Below are positions 18,343 through 27,233 of a stretch of 64,000 nt of DNA, piece by piece (the first letter of the stretch is position 1; the number at the start of each line of letters is the position of its first letter). The notes beneath the pieces were generated by a model. That model made no database searches and was not told the origin of the DNA. It was given only the letters and a program-made list of their open reading frames with translations. The stretch is from positions 1-64,000 of the forward strand of contig CAMBRC010000009.1 of the NCBI GenBank assembly GCA_945869965.1, written 5' to 3'. Origin of the DNA: Asaia bogorensis. GTDB lineage: Bacteria; Pseudomonadota; Alphaproteobacteria; Acetobacterales; Acetobacteraceae. The position numbers were made by a program, and so were the translations under genes.

Positions 18343-19557
18343 ATGAAGTTTCTTCCCTGGCTGTCCGCTCCCGTGTGGCTAAAAGCGCTGGCCGCCGCAA
18401 TGCTGGCGCAGACCACATCGACGTTTATGGGCCAATCCCTGCCGGTACTGGCACCATTGCTGACCGCCTCAGCCGGGGTTGCGCCGGAGCGAATCGGCAA
18501 TCTGTCGTCGCTCTCCTCATTGGCCAGCATCATCTATATGGCAGTCGGAAGCCCGATATTGGCGCGATTGGGCCCAGTGGCCTGCCTTCAACTCGGCACG
18601 GCAGTCGCAGTGCTCGGGCTGGCAGTCGCCTCGATCGGCGTCTGGCCGGCGCTGATGTGCGGCGCCTTGTTGATGGGGTTGGGTTATGGGCCCACACCGC
18701 CTGCCGGCAGCCGGATGTTGCAGGCGACCGCCCCGCCGGCACACCGCTCGCTGATCTTCTCGATCAAACAGGCCGGCGCGCCGGCGGGCGGTACGTTGGC
18801 CGGGCTGATCATAGCCCCGGTGGCCGTGGCGTTCGGGGGTATGCCGGCGTTGATGCTGGCAATGGCCGCCGGCGGGCTGTCAGTGCTGGCGACCAATCCT
18901 TTGCGTCGCAAGCTGGACGCCGACCGTGACCCGACCCGCTCGGTGCATCCCCGCGTCCTGTTCAGCCGGCGCAACCTGGCGGTGCCGTTCGCCACACTGA
19001 AACGCGCGCCAGCGCTGCTGCCGCTGACGGCTCTCGCCTTCTCCTTCGCGATCACCCAAGGCGCGCTGTACAGCTTCTCGGTGACATACCTGAACCAACG
19101 CGGGTTGAGTCTGGCAGCTGCCGGCTTTGCTTTTGCCTGTTTGCAAGCCTCCGGCACGGTGGCGCGCATCCTGCTGGGCTGGGTGGCCGACCGGACTGGC
19201 CGGGCGGCATTGAACCTAGTGATCCAGGCCTTCTTGGCAGCAGCCGCGGTGACTGCCTATGCGCTGGTACCATCCGATGCGCCACTGGCGGTGATCGCAG
19301 CAATGGCTGGTCTGGCCGGCTTCTTCGGCGCTTCCTGGAATGGCATCTACCTCGCCGAAGTGGCACGACTGGCACCGCCCGGCGCGGTGGCGGATGCTAC
19401 CGCCGGCTCGACCATGCTGTGTTTCACCGGCTACGTGATCGGCCCGACACTGTTCGCCGCCGCGGTGCCGTTGCTGGGATGGGAGGTGCCGTTCATCCTG
19501 TGCGGAGCGCAACTAGCGTTGATGGGCGCGGTGCAAGGAATTCTGCTTCTACGGTAG
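18343..19557 (+). CDS. MFS transporter
   Basis: A 404-residue major facilitator superfamily protein with about twelve hydrophobic helices. The segment MGLGYGPTPPAGSRML and the central IFSIKQAGAPAGGTLAG are typical of the cyanate/oxalate-like and YfcJ-like branches of MFS. LLGWVADRTGRAALN matches the loop motif between helices 8 and 9. The ATG at 18343 starts cleanly before the first helix; an upstream TTG at 18307 is less likely. The substrate is unknown. The location behind three solute-binding proteins may be accidental. Confidence 0.83.
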   Translation: MKFLPWLSAPVWLKALAAAMLAQTTSTFMGQSLPVLAPLLTASAGVAPERIGNLSSLSSLASIIYMAVGSPILARLGPVACLQLGTAVAVLGLAVASIGVWPALMCGALLMGLGYGPTPPAGSRMLQATAPPAHRSLIFSIKQAGAPAGGTLAGLIIAPVAVAFGGMPALMLAMAAGGLSVLATNPLRRKLDADRDPTRSVHPRVLFSRRNLAVPFATLKRAPALLPLTALAFSFAITQGALYSFSVTYLNQRGLSLAAAGFAFACLQASGTVARILLGWVADRTGRAALNLVIQAFLAAAAVTAYALVPSDAPLAVIAAMAGLAGFFGASWNGIYLAEVARLAPPGAVADATAGSTMLCFTGYVIGPTLFAAAVPLLGWEVPFILCGAQLALMGAVQGILLLR

Positions 19558-19906
19558 AACGAAAAGGCTGGGGACGGGTCATCGCGGCCTGAAACCGTAC
19601 GTTGGAGCGCGCACGAGGCCACCTCCACACTCGCGCTTCGGCCGAAACCGAAGAATTCATGCTTCCAAACGCAGCGATCCAGCCGCAATAACGCAACATG
19701 TCGATTGGCAGACGCGAATGGATCTATCGGCACTGTTTTTTGGACGATCGAATTTTCGCGGCCGAGCTTCGCCGCACCAGGATTTTCCCGGCGAAGTCCC
19801 GCTTTTTCACCAACCTGCCACTCCGCGCTGCATAACGGGATTGATCCCTCCGCATACTTTGTCGCACAATCCAACGCTACTTCCCTGCGCCCGGCGCATC
19901 TCACCG

Positions 19907-19922
19907 TGGCGTGGATTTTGCC
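19907..19922 (+). promoter_or_regulatory. sigma-54-like promoter upstream of aapQ, within a 454-base intergenic region
   Basis: The bases TGGCGTGGATTTTGCC fit the sigma-54 -24/-12 pattern TGGCACG-N4-TTGC at the invariant GG and GC and at most other positions. It lies about 90 bases before the aapQ start, which leaves room for a leader. The rest of the 19558-20011 gap holds no gene I can support; a frame open upstream of aapQ has no family similarity. Aap transporters are under nitrogen control in rhizobia, which makes sigma-54/NtrC control here plausible. I found no clear NtrC dyad. Confidence 0.45.
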
Positions 19923-20011
19923 ACGCTCCATCGGATTTCACGCAAAAGCCGCGAAATCCCTCTCTCAATGCCGCCGTCGCTGGCGGGCCAACGATAAGGC
20001 GCCTGCGGACC

Positions 20012-21223
20012 ATGTCCTCAACATCGATCGACCCGCGCATGGCCGGCGCCCGCAAGGCGCCTGGCAAGGGATTGACGCTCCGCTGGTCCGATCCGCGCTT
20101 TCGCGCCATCGTCTGGCAGGTTATCATCGTGGGACTGATCGTGGCCGGCATCTGGTACCTCGCCTCAAACACCGCCAACAACCTGCAACAGCGCCGCATT
20201 GCCACCGGCTTCGGCTTTCTCGACCGCGCGGCCGGCATTCCGATCGGCGAGCACCTGATCCCCTACGACCCGTCCATCAACACCTACGGCCGCGCCTTCC
20301 TGGTCGGCGTCCTCAACACCCTGATGGTCACTGTCATTGGCGTGTTCCTCGTGTCGATCCTCGGCACCGTCATCGGCATTGCCTCGTTGGCCAACAACTG
20401 GCTGCTGTCCCGTCTCTGCCGTGCCTTCGTCGAAGCCATGCGCGACGTTCCGCTGCTGCTGCATCTGCTGTTCTGGTACGCTCTCCTGCTGACTTTGCCG
20501 GCGGTGCGCGATGCGCTGTCGCTGATGCCGGCGGTGTTCCTGTCCAATTCCGGACTGAAGATCCCCCTGCTGATCTGGGAACCCGCGCACAGCGCTGCCA
20601 TGCTCGGCCTGGCTGCCGGCGCCACCGCCACCTGGCTGGCCGCGCGCCGCGCCACTGGCATCCAACAAGCCACCGGACTGCGCCCAAGAATCTGGCCTAT
20701 CGCCCTCGCCGGGCTGGTGGTGCTGCCGGCACTCATCTGGGCCGCCATGGGCGCACCATTCGCACTGGAAGTGCCGGTCAAGGGCCGGTTCCGCTTCGAC
20801 GGCGGCGCCAATATCTCGTCCGAATTCATGGCCCTGATGATCGGCCTAGTACTCTACCACTCCGCCTATGCTGCCGAGATCGTGCGCAGCGGCATCCTCT
20901 CGGTCGCCTCCGGACAATGGGAAGCCGGTGGCGCCCTCGGCCTCAAGCGCGCCACCATGCTGCGCCAGATCGTGCTGCCCCAGGCGCTGCGGGTGATCAT
21001 CCCGCCAATGACCAGCACCTATCTTGGCGTCGCCAAGAACTCCTCGCTCGCCGTCGCCATCGGCTATCCCGACCTCGTCTCGATCGTCAACACCACGCTG
21101 AACCAGACCGGCCAGGCAATCGAGGGCATCGCCCTGATCATGGGCGTCTACCTCAGCATCAGCCTCAGCATCTCGCTGTTCATGAATTGGTACAACACGC
21201 GCATGGCGCTGGTGGAGCGCTAA
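20012..21223 (+). CDS. aapQ: general L-amino acid ABC transporter permease AapQ
   Basis: A 403-residue inner-membrane permease of the polar amino acid (HAAT) family, AapQ type. The end of the protein has the EAA-type loop GQWEAGGALGLKRATMLRQI followed by VLPQALRVIIPP, which contacts the ATPase. The periplasmic insertion typical of AapQ/BztB is present (NLQQRRIATGFGFLDRAAG). The start ATG at 20012 matches the family N-terminus. It overlaps nothing and is followed one base after its stop by aapM. The usual first gene aapJ, for the solute-binding protein, is absent from this position. Confidence 0.92.
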   Translation: MSSTSIDPRMAGARKAPGKGLTLRWSDPRFRAIVWQVIIVGLIVAGIWYLASNTANNLQQRRIATGFGFLDRAAGIPIGEHLIPYDPSINTYGRAFLVGVLNTLMVTVIGVFLVSILGTVIGIASLANNWLLSRLCRAFVEAMRDVPLLLHLLFWYALLLTLPAVRDALSLMPAVFLSNSGLKIPLLIWEPAHSAAMLGLAAGATATWLAARRATGIQQATGLRPRIWPIALAGLVVLPALIWAAMGAPFALEVPVKGRFRFDGGANISSEFMALMIGLVLYHSAYAAEIVRSGILSVASGQWEAGGALGLKRATMLRQIVLPQALRVIIPPMTSTYLGVAKNSSLAVAIGYPDLVSIVNTTLNQTGQAIEGIALIMGVYLSISLSISLFMNWYNTRMALVER

Positions 21224-21224
21224 G

Positions 21225-22367
21225 ATGAGCACGGCCACGACAACCCACACCCCGGTCGCCCACCGCGACCAGCCGCCAATGCTGGTCGCCGGCCCTATCG
21301 CCTGGGCCCGCACCAACCTGTTCGGCTCGATCTGGTCCAGTCTGGTCACCCTGGCGCTGGCCTATTTCCTGATCAAATCCGCCGTCAGCTTTATCGACTG
21401 GGCGTTCCTGAAAAGCGTCTGGACGGTGCCGATGGACCCGGTCACCGGCAAGCTCGACCCCGAGACTTGCCGCGCCGCCAAAGGCACTGGCGCCTGCTGG
21501 GCGGTGATTTGGGACAAGTACCGCTTCATCCTGTTCGGCCGCTACCCGTTCGACGAACAATGGCGCGCCGCCATCGTGATCGTGCTCTTCCTCGGCCTGT
21601 TCGTCGTCTCCGCCATGCGCCGCTTCTGGCGCAAGGAACTGGCATTGATCTGGGTCGGCACGCTCAGCGCCATCGGCCTGCTGATGTGGGGCGGCGTGTT
21701 CGGCCTCGACTACGTGCCGCAAGACGAATGGGGCGGCCTGCCGATCACCCTGATCCTGTCCACCTTCGGCCTTGCCTTCGCTTTCCCGATCGCCGTCCTG
21801 GTCGCCCTCGGCCGCCGCTCCACCAAGCTGCCGGCGGTGAAACTCCTTTGCGTGGTCTATATCGAAGTGATCCGCGGCGTGCCGCTGATCTCGGTGCTGT
21901 TCATGGCCAGCGTGATGTTCCCGCTATTCATGCCGGTCGGCCTCAACCCGGACAAACTGCTGCGCGCCCAGGTGGCGATCATCATCTTCGCCGCCGTCTA
22001 CCTCGCCGAAGTCATCCGCGGCGGCCTCCAGGCGCTGCCCAAGGGCCAATACGAAGCCGCCGACGCGCTCGGCCTCAGCTACTGGAAAAAAACCTTCCTG
22101 ATCATCCTGCCGCAAGCCCTGCGCCTGGTCATCCCGCCCTTGGTGAACACCTTCATCGGCTTCTTCAAGGACACCTCGCTGGTGCTGATCATCGGCATCT
22201 TCGACCTGCTGACCTCCGGCAAGGTCGCGGTCACCGACCCGATCTGGCAAGCCTTCAGCACCGAAGTCTACATCATGCTCGGGCTGATCTACTTCTGCTT
22301 CTGCTTCTCCATGGCACGCTACAGCCGCGGCCTCGAAAATGAATTCAGCAAATCCGTAAGGCGCTAA
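21225..22367 (+). CDS. aapM: general L-amino acid ABC transporter permease AapM
   Basis: A 380-residue second permease of the Aap system. The C-terminal half has the transport fold with GLQALPKGQYEAADALGLSY, then IILPQALRLVIPPLVNTF and FKDTSLVLIIGIFDLL, which are characteristic of AapM/BztC. The N-terminal part adds extra helices as usual for this family (ITLILSTFGLAFAFPI, IEVIRGVPLISVLF). Its start is one base after the aapQ stop, so translation is coupled. A palindromic repeat lies between its stop and aapP. Confidence 0.93.
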   Translation: MSTATTTHTPVAHRDQPPMLVAGPIAWARTNLFGSIWSSLVTLALAYFLIKSAVSFIDWAFLKSVWTVPMDPVTGKLDPETCRAAKGTGACWAVIWDKYRFILFGRYPFDEQWRAAIVIVLFLGLFVVSAMRRFWRKELALIWVGTLSAIGLLMWGGVFGLDYVPQDEWGGLPITLILSTFGLAFAFPIAVLVALGRRSTKLPAVKLLCVVYIEVIRGVPLISVLFMASVMFPLFMPVGLNPDKLLRAQVAIIIFAAVYLAEVIRGGLQALPKGQYEAADALGLSYWKKTFLIILPQALRLVIPPLVNTFIGFFKDTSLVLIIGIFDLLTSGKVAVTDPIWQAFSTEVYIMLGLIYFCFCFSMARYSRGLENEFSKSVRR

Positions 22368-22368
22368 G

Positions 22369-22505
22369 GAAGATGTTCTTTTTTGAAAAAAAGAACCAAA
22401 AAACTTTTATCCATTGGACCCGTGCCACTCCACCGGCACGCCGCCAATGGATAGGAAGTTTTTTTGCTTCTTTTTGTTCACAAAAAGAAGAATCTTCCCT
22501 TGCCT
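22369..22505 (-). repeat. AT-rich palindromic intergenic repeat, copy A
   Basis: A nested palindrome of about 135 bases inside the aap operon. The centre has TATCCATTGG facing CCAATGGATA, with GTGCC/GGCAC inside; two hairpins flank it (TTCTTTTTTGAAAAAAAGAA and CTTCTTTTTGTTCACAAAAA). The same element occurs in the other orientation at 46181-46315 (shared TGGATAAAAGTT, GGTTCTTTTTTTCAAAAAAG and AAAAAGAAGCAAAAA). Such dispersed elements can act as RNA hairpins; here it could reduce read-through from aapM into aapP. Confidence 0.75.
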
Positions 22506-22535
22506 CCCTTCGCGCCCCCCAAGGAGACTTCCAGC

Positions 22536-23288
22536 ATGGCCGCTGATACCCCGGACGCCATCGTCCTCGACAAGGTCAACAAGTGGTTCGGCCAGCTCCA
22601 TGTGCTGCGCGACGTCTCGATGACCGTTGCCCACAAGGAAAAGGTCGTGGTCTGCGGTCCCTCCGGCTCCGGCAAGTCCACCCTGATCCGCTGCATCAAC
22701 CGCCTGGAGACCCACCAGGAAGGCCGCATCGTGGTCGACGGCACCGAGCTGACCGACGACACCAGAGCGCTGGACACCATCCGCAGCGAAGTCGGCATGG
22801 TCTTCCAGTCCTTCAACCTGTTCCCCCACCTCACGATCCTGGAAAACTGCACCCTGGCGCCGATCTGGGTGCGCAAGATGCCCAAGGCCGAGGCCGAAGC
22901 CGTCGCCATGGAATTCCTCACCCGAGTCAAAATCCCCGAACAGGCACTGAAATACCCCGGCCAGCTCTCCGGCGGCCAGCAACAGCGCGTCGCCATCGCC
23001 CGTGCCCTGTGCATGCGCCCCAAGATCATGCTGTTCGACGAACCAACCTCGGCCCTTGACCCCGAAATGATCAAGGAAGTGCTCGATACCATGATCGGCC
23101 TGGCGGAAGATGGCATGACCATGGTCTGCGTCACCCATGAAATGGGCTTCGCCCGCCAGGTCGCCGACCGCGTGATGTTCATGGACCAAGGCGAAGTGGT
23201 CGAAAGCGGCACCCCAACCCAGATGTTCGAAGACCCGCAAACCGATCGGCTCAAACTGTTCCTCAGCCAGATTCTGCGGGGTCACTGA
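22536..23288 (+). CDS. aapP: general L-amino acid ABC transporter ATP-binding protein AapP
   Basis: A 250-residue ABC ATPase of the GlnQ/HisP/AapP group that powers amino acid uptake. Walker A is GPSGSGKST, the signature is [15 protein letters not shown], Walker B is [13 protein letters not shown], and the H-loop is [12 protein letters not shown]. The start ATG at 22536 is preceded by AAGGAGA eleven bases upstream. It completes the AapQMP membrane complex; the binding protein AapJ must come from another locus. Downstream, a weak hairpin of the type CTTTTCG/CGAAAAAAG at about 23310-23335 may be the terminator and resembles half of repeat A. Confidence 0.94.
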   Translation: MAADTPDAIVLDKVNKWFGQLHVLRDVSMTVAHKEKVVVCGPSGSGKSTLIRCINRLETHQEGRIVVDGTELTDDTRALDTIRSEVGMVFQSFNLFPHLTILENCTLAPIWVRKMPKAEAEAVAMEFLTRVKIPEQALKYPGQLSGGQQQRVAIARALCMRPKIMLFDEPTSALDPEMIKEVLDTMIGLAEDGMTMVCVTHEMGFARQVADRVMFMDQGEVVESGTPTQMFEDPQTDRLKLFLSQILRGH

Positions 23289-23392
23289 AGGCCAGCGGCA
23301 GGGAGTATCTTCTTTTCGGCCGCTTCGAAAAAAGTCTCTGTCTAGCAAATTTTCTTTTGCATCGCCGATATTCGTTGGTTAGTATCCGGCGC

Positions 23393-23839
23393 ATGGAAAC
23401 ACAAGCACCCTCCCTCGGCGACAAGATCGCCCACCTGCGCCGCACGGCGCAGGCACAGGAGAAGTGCGTCTGGATTCCGTCCGCTATCCACACCCTGATC
23501 ATGGCCGCCCTGGCCCGCATTTTCGGCCGCCTGGAACAGATTTTCCAGCTCTGGCAATCCGGCACACTGCCCACGCCGCCCGCCGACGCGTCGCGTGCAC
23601 CCGCACGGGCGCGACCCGTTCGACCTCCCGCCGCCGGGCCCGCCGTCCTGCGCCCGAAATCCGCCCGTGCGCCAACCGTCTGGCCGGCCCGCGCCCGGCC
23701 CCCCCTGATACCCCGCCCCCTGATACCCCAACGACTGCCGGCGCGCCGGCGGCCAATCGCCGCCGGTCGCGCCCACCGCGCCCGCCACCCGCAGAATACG
23801 CCCTTGGGCAGCCGAGCGCAGCCGCGTCCTATTTATTAG
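23393..23839 (+). CDS. small conserved-looking hypothetical protein
   Basis: A 148-residue protein with a well-formed N-terminal part (LGDKIAHLRRTAQAQEKCVW, then IPSAIHTLIMAALARIFGRL) that could be an amphipathic helix followed by a helical region, and a long Pro/Ala/Arg-rich, low-complexity C-terminus. I recall the N-terminal part from unnamed proteins of Acetobacteraceae, but no function is known to me. The second half may only be a GC-rich open frame, so the true protein could be shorter. It lies alone between aapP and a convergent GST gene. Confidence 0.5.
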   Translation: METQAPSLGDKIAHLRRTAQAQEKCVWIPSAIHTLIMAALARIFGRLEQIFQLWQSGTLPTPPADASRAPARARPVRPPAAGPAVLRPKSARAPTVWPARARPPLIPRPLIPQRLPARRRPIAAGRAHRARHPQNTPLGSRAQPRPIY

Positions 23840-23857
23840 GTTATCAAAACAATAAGT

Positions 23858-24445
23858 CTATCCCTTGAACGCCGGCCGCGCCGTGCACCGCCCCAGCCAC
23901 TCCGCCACTCGCGGATACTTCGACAAATCCAGCTTCGCCGGAAACGCCCAGGACAGCACGGCGGCGACGTTCAGGTCGGCCGTCGAAAACGCCGTGCCAA
24001 CCAGCCAGGCGCGCCCGCCCAAATGACTGTCCAGCACCTTCAGCGGCCGCTCCAGCGCGGCGGTATGCTCGGCTTCCTTGCCATCACCGCGCCCGAACGC
24101 GGCCATCAGCAGCGCCAGCAGCGGCTTCTCCACCTCGGTCATCGCCCAGAAACTCCACTGCGTGACCAGCGCCTCATGCTCCAGCGTCGGCGACGCGAAC
24201 CCGGTGCCGGCGCCGTACTTCTTCGCCAGATAGAGGTTGATCGCCAGCGACTCGAACAGCGAGAAATTGCCATCCACCAGCGCCGGAATACGCTGGTTCG
24301 GATTGGCGCCGGCCAGTGCCGAAGACTCCCGCGTCTTCTGGAAATGCACGGGATCGTTGACGTGCTCCACACCCAATTCGCGCGCCATCCACAGGACGCG
24401 CGCCGCCCGCGATTGCGGCATGCCATAGATCGTGACGATAGACAT
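23858..24445 (-). CDS. glutathione S-transferase family protein
   Basis: A 195-residue GST. The thioredoxin-like N-terminal half has VTIYGMPQSRAARVLWMARE with the catalytic-type Ser, and the substrate-binding NPNQRIPALVDGNFSLFESL, where SLFES binds glutathione. The C-terminal helical half ends YPRVAEWLGRCTARPAFKG, the typical GST close. The ATG at 24445 is taken because the family begins there; the longer frame upstream is not GST-like. It lies downstream of the MFS gene on the same strand, separated by 53 bases. Confidence 0.88.
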   Translation of the reverse strand: MSIVTIYGMPQSRAARVLWMARELGVEHVNDPVHFQKTRESSALAGANPNQRIPALVDGNFSLFESLAINLYLAKKYGAGTGFASPTLEHEALVTQWSFWAMTEVEKPLLALLMAAFGRGDGKEAEHTAALERPLKVLDSHLGGRAWLVGTAFSTADLNVAAVLSWAFPAKLDLSKYPRVAEWLGRCTARPAFKG

Positions 24446-24498
24446 TGTTGCCTCCCCTCGATTGATCCGCCGATCCTGCACCCAAGCGCGCAAGCGGT

Positions 24499-25656
24499 CT
24501 ATCGCCTCCCAACCGGAATCAGACAAAGCATCGCGACAGCCGCCACCAGCCCCATCGCCCCCAACGCCGCATGCGCCGGCAAGAACTCCAGCAACGGCGC
24601 CACCAGAGTCGGCATCAGCGCCTGCGCAACCTGGCTTGGCAATGCCATCCGCCCCATCAACGTGGCATAGCCACGCGGCCCAAAGACATGCATCGGCAGC
24701 ACCCCGCGAGTGATGGTCAGGATGCCGTTGCTGATTCCATAGCAGATCGCAAAAACCACCGCCGGCGCCCCAGCCAACAGCAGCAGCACGCCCACCGGCA
24801 GCATCACCGCGCCGATCCACGCCGAGATCATCGGCGTCAGGTATTTCGCCAACCGCCACTCAATCATCCGGCTCGCCACCTGCGACGGCCCTATCACCAT
24901 GGCACAAAGCACTGCCTCGTCGGTGGTCAGCCCGACCCCGGTCAGCAGCAACAACAGATGCAGCGTGACGATGGCGCCGATCGCCGCGCGCAGGGTGAAG
25001 AACGTCGACAGCAACCGGAACAGAAACCGTTGGCGCGAGGGCGTCGGCGTGGCAATTTCGCCCACCGGACGCGGTACCGGCGGCGCTGCCGGTCCAGCGG
25101 AGGGGATGCGCCAGAGCAAAACCGGCAGGATGACAAAAACGGCGACGCCGGCATACAGCACCACCGCCGGCCGCCAGCCCCAATGCGCAGCCAGCCAGGT
25201 CCCCATCGGAAACCCCAACGTGCCGCCGAACCCCGCCAGTAACGTAACCCCCGTCATCGCCGGTCGCGCCTCGGCCCCCAGCAACCGCCCAATGGTCGAG
25301 AACGCGGTATCATACAAAGCCAATGCCATTCCGAGCCCCAAGACGGTCCATCCGACATACCACCACACCACCGAGGGTGCTGCCGCCAACACCAGCAGCC
25401 CGGCCGCCGTCACCACCTGCCCGGCCGCCAGCACCGGCTTGCCGCCGTTGCGATCGATATACCGGCCAACGGCGGGCGCGCAGAACCCGGCAATCAGCAC
25501 CGCCCAGGAGAACGCACCGAGCAACAACGTGCGCGACACCCCAAGATCGGCCGCCACCGCCCCGGTCATGGTGGCCGGGATGTAGTACGTGGTGCTCCAA
25601 GCCAGCAGTTGGGTGAAGCCGAGCGTAAGTGCCAGCCGGCGCTGCAGGGGGTTCAT
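24499..25656 (-). CDS. MFS transporter
   Basis: A 385-residue MFS protein with twelve likely helices. The start LALTLGFTQLLAWSTTYYIP and the loop AVGRYIDRNGGKPVLAAGQ resemble the YcaD/arabinose-efflux-like branch of the superfamily. GVLPMHVFGPRGYATLMGRM is another conserved stretch. Its start overlaps the stop of the IMPase gene by one base (TGATG), so both are co-translated. The substrate is unknown. Confidence 0.83.
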   Translation of the reverse strand: MNPLQRRLALTLGFTQLLAWSTTYYIPATMTGAVAADLGVSRTLLLGAFSWAVLIAGFCAPAVGRYIDRNGGKPVLAAGQVVTAAGLLVLAAAPSVVWWYVGWTVLGLGMALALYDTAFSTIGRLLGAEARPAMTGVTLLAGFGGTLGFPMGTWLAAHWGWRPAVVLYAGVAVFVILPVLLWRIPSAGPAAPPVPRPVGEIATPTPSRQRFLFRLLSTFFTLRAAIGAIVTLHLLLLLTGVGLTTDEAVLCAMVIGPSQVASRMIEWRLAKYLTPMISAWIGAVMLPVGVLLLLAGAPAVVFAICYGISNGILTITRGVLPMHVFGPRGYATLMGRMALPSQVAQALMPTLVAPLLEFLPAHAALGAMGLVAAVAMLCLIPVGRR

Positions 25657-26435
25657 CAGAACCCGGCAATCGCCCGCAACGCCTCCGCCACGCCAGGGGC
25701 GGCGGCGCAGATCGGATTCCCGTCAGTCAAGCCGAACCCCTCCAAGAATGGTGAAACCTCGGCACCGGCCTCGGCCAGGATGCTCAATGCGCCCGCGACG
25801 TCCCACAGGTTGATGTGCAACTCGATATACCCATCGATCCGCCCGGCAGCGACATCAGCCAGCCCCAGCGCCCCGGAGCCGCCAGCCCGCAGCATAGCGC
25901 CGGCTGCCATCACCCCCTGCGACAACGTGTGGAACGCCGTATTCGGCCGGCGTGGCGACCAGCCGCATTCAACCATCCCGCGCGCGAGGTCGGTGGTGGC
26001 ACTAGCCCGGATCGCGGCACCATTTAGAGTTGCGCCGCCGCCGTCGCGTGCCGCGAAGATCTCGCCCAAGGCGGGGGCAACGAGCACACCGGCCAGAGCC
26101 CGCCGGCCCTCGATCAGCCCGACCGAGACGCACCATCGCGGGGCACCGCGGGCGAAATTCGAAGTCCCGTCGATTGGATCGACCACCCAAGTAAGCTGAC
26201 CCGCTTGGCCCATGCCACTTTCCTCGCCTTGGAACCCGTCCGTGGGGAAGGCGTCCAGCAGTTCGCGCTTGAGAAAGGCTTCCACCGCGCCATCGGCCTC
26301 GGTTAGCCAGTCCTGGTGGCCCTTCATGCTCGCCATCGCAGCCCCCGGCGGAGGGGCCAGCGACAGCGCAAGTTTACCCGCAGCGGCAGCCAATTTGGCG
26401 GCGGTTTCCAGGCGGCGGTCCAGGGCAATCGACAC
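25656..26435 (-). CDS. inositol monophosphatase family protein
   Basis: A 259-residue magnesium-dependent phosphatase of the IMPase/HisN family. The metal ligands are in GFQGEESGMG (Glu), WVVDPIDGTSNFARG (DPIDGTxN) and HINLWDVAGALSI (WDxAG). The GTG at 26435 is the best start because GAGGAGAG precedes it; a longer open frame upstream lacks family sequence. Possible roles are inositol phosphate, histidinol phosphate or PAP hydrolysis; the sequence does not decide. It is translationally coupled to the MFS gene downstream. Confidence 0.85.
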   Translation of the reverse strand: MSIALDRRLETAAKLAAAAGKLALSLAPPPGAAMASMKGHQDWLTEADGAVEAFLKRELLDAFPTDGFQGEESGMGQAGQLTWVVDPIDGTSNFARGAPRWCVSVGLIEGRRALAGVLVAPALGEIFAARDGGGATLNGAAIRASATTDLARGMVECGWSPRRPNTAFHTLSQGVMAAGAMLRAGGSGALGLADVAAGRIDGYIELHINLWDVAGALSILAEAGAEVSPFLEGFGLTDGNPICAAAPGVAEALRAIAGF

Positions 26436-26534
26436 GATGCTCTCCTCACGGCAATGAATGGTGTTACGCCGAACCCGTGCCGTGCGAAATCCATCTGTCT
26501 TGCGTTGCGCCGCGCGGCATCGGAGACTCAGTCC

Positions 26535-27233
26535 ATGAAAATCATCGGCCTCACCGGCGGCATCGGCATGGGCAAGTCCACAGCCGCCAGCTTTTTCAGA
26601 CGAGCCGGCATCCCGGTGTTCGACGCCGACGCCACCGTGCACGCTTTGCAGTCGCCCGGCGGGCGGGCGATCGCGCCGATCGGGGCGTCCTTTCCCGGCT
26701 CGGTGAAGGATCGGGCGCTCGACCGGGCGGCGCTGCGCAGCGCAGTGCTCGGGCAGCCCGACGCCCTGAAGCGGCTGGAGCGTATCGTGCACCCGTTGGT
26801 GCGCGATGAAGAACGGCGCTTTGTTCAGCGCGCCCGCAGAGCGAGGGCGAGGGCGGCAGTGATGGATATTCCGCTGCTACTGGAAATTGACGGCATCCGC
26901 CGCGTCGACCTGGTGCTCGCCGTATCGGCGCCACGCGCAGTGCAGATCCATCGCGTCGGCCTGCGTCGGCGCATGGACCGGGCACAGATCGAGGCAGTGA
27001 TCGCGCGCCAGATGCCGGATCAGGAAAAGCGCCGCCGCGCTGATGTCGTAGTGCGCACTGGGCTGTCGCGCTTCAGCACAATGACCCAACTAAGACGGCT
27101 TCTATCCGCGCTGCGCTCGGATGGCCCGGCGCCGCGTCCACATGTGCGACGCATTCGCGATATGCGAGCCATCGACTGCACGATCCCCGGCCGCGCTTGG
27201 CTTGGCCGTGCCCGTTTCAAGAAGGCACGGTAA
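26535..27233 (+). CDS. coaE: dephospho-CoA kinase
   Basis: A 232-residue P-loop kinase that catalyses the last step of coenzyme A synthesis. The beginning KIIGLTGGIGMGKSTAASFF holds the Walker A motif, followed by VFDADATVHAL and VMDIPLLLEI, both conserved in CoaE. The C-terminus has about 30 residues beyond the usual length (rich in Arg and Pro). The stop overlaps the start of dnaQ by one base (TAATG). The coaE-dnaQ order is common in alphaproteobacteria. The start ATG at 26535 fits the family N-terminus. Confidence 0.93.
   Translation: MKIIGLTGGIGMGKSTAASFFRRAGIPVFDADATVHALQSPGGRAIAPIGASFPGSVKDRALDRAALRSAVLGQPDALKRLERIVHPLVRDEERRFVQRARRARARAAVMDIPLLLEIDGIRRVDLVLAVSAPRAVQIHRVGLRRRMDRAQIEAVIARQMPDQEKRRRADVVVRTGLSRFSTMTQLRRLLSALRSDGPAPRPHVRRIRDMRAIDCTIPGRAWLGRARFKKAR

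Noticed and set aside
19718-20011. Upstream extension of aapQ to give a 501-residue protein
   Set aside because: The extra 98 residues have no permease features and include the promoter-like region; AapQ normally starts at the ATG at 20012.
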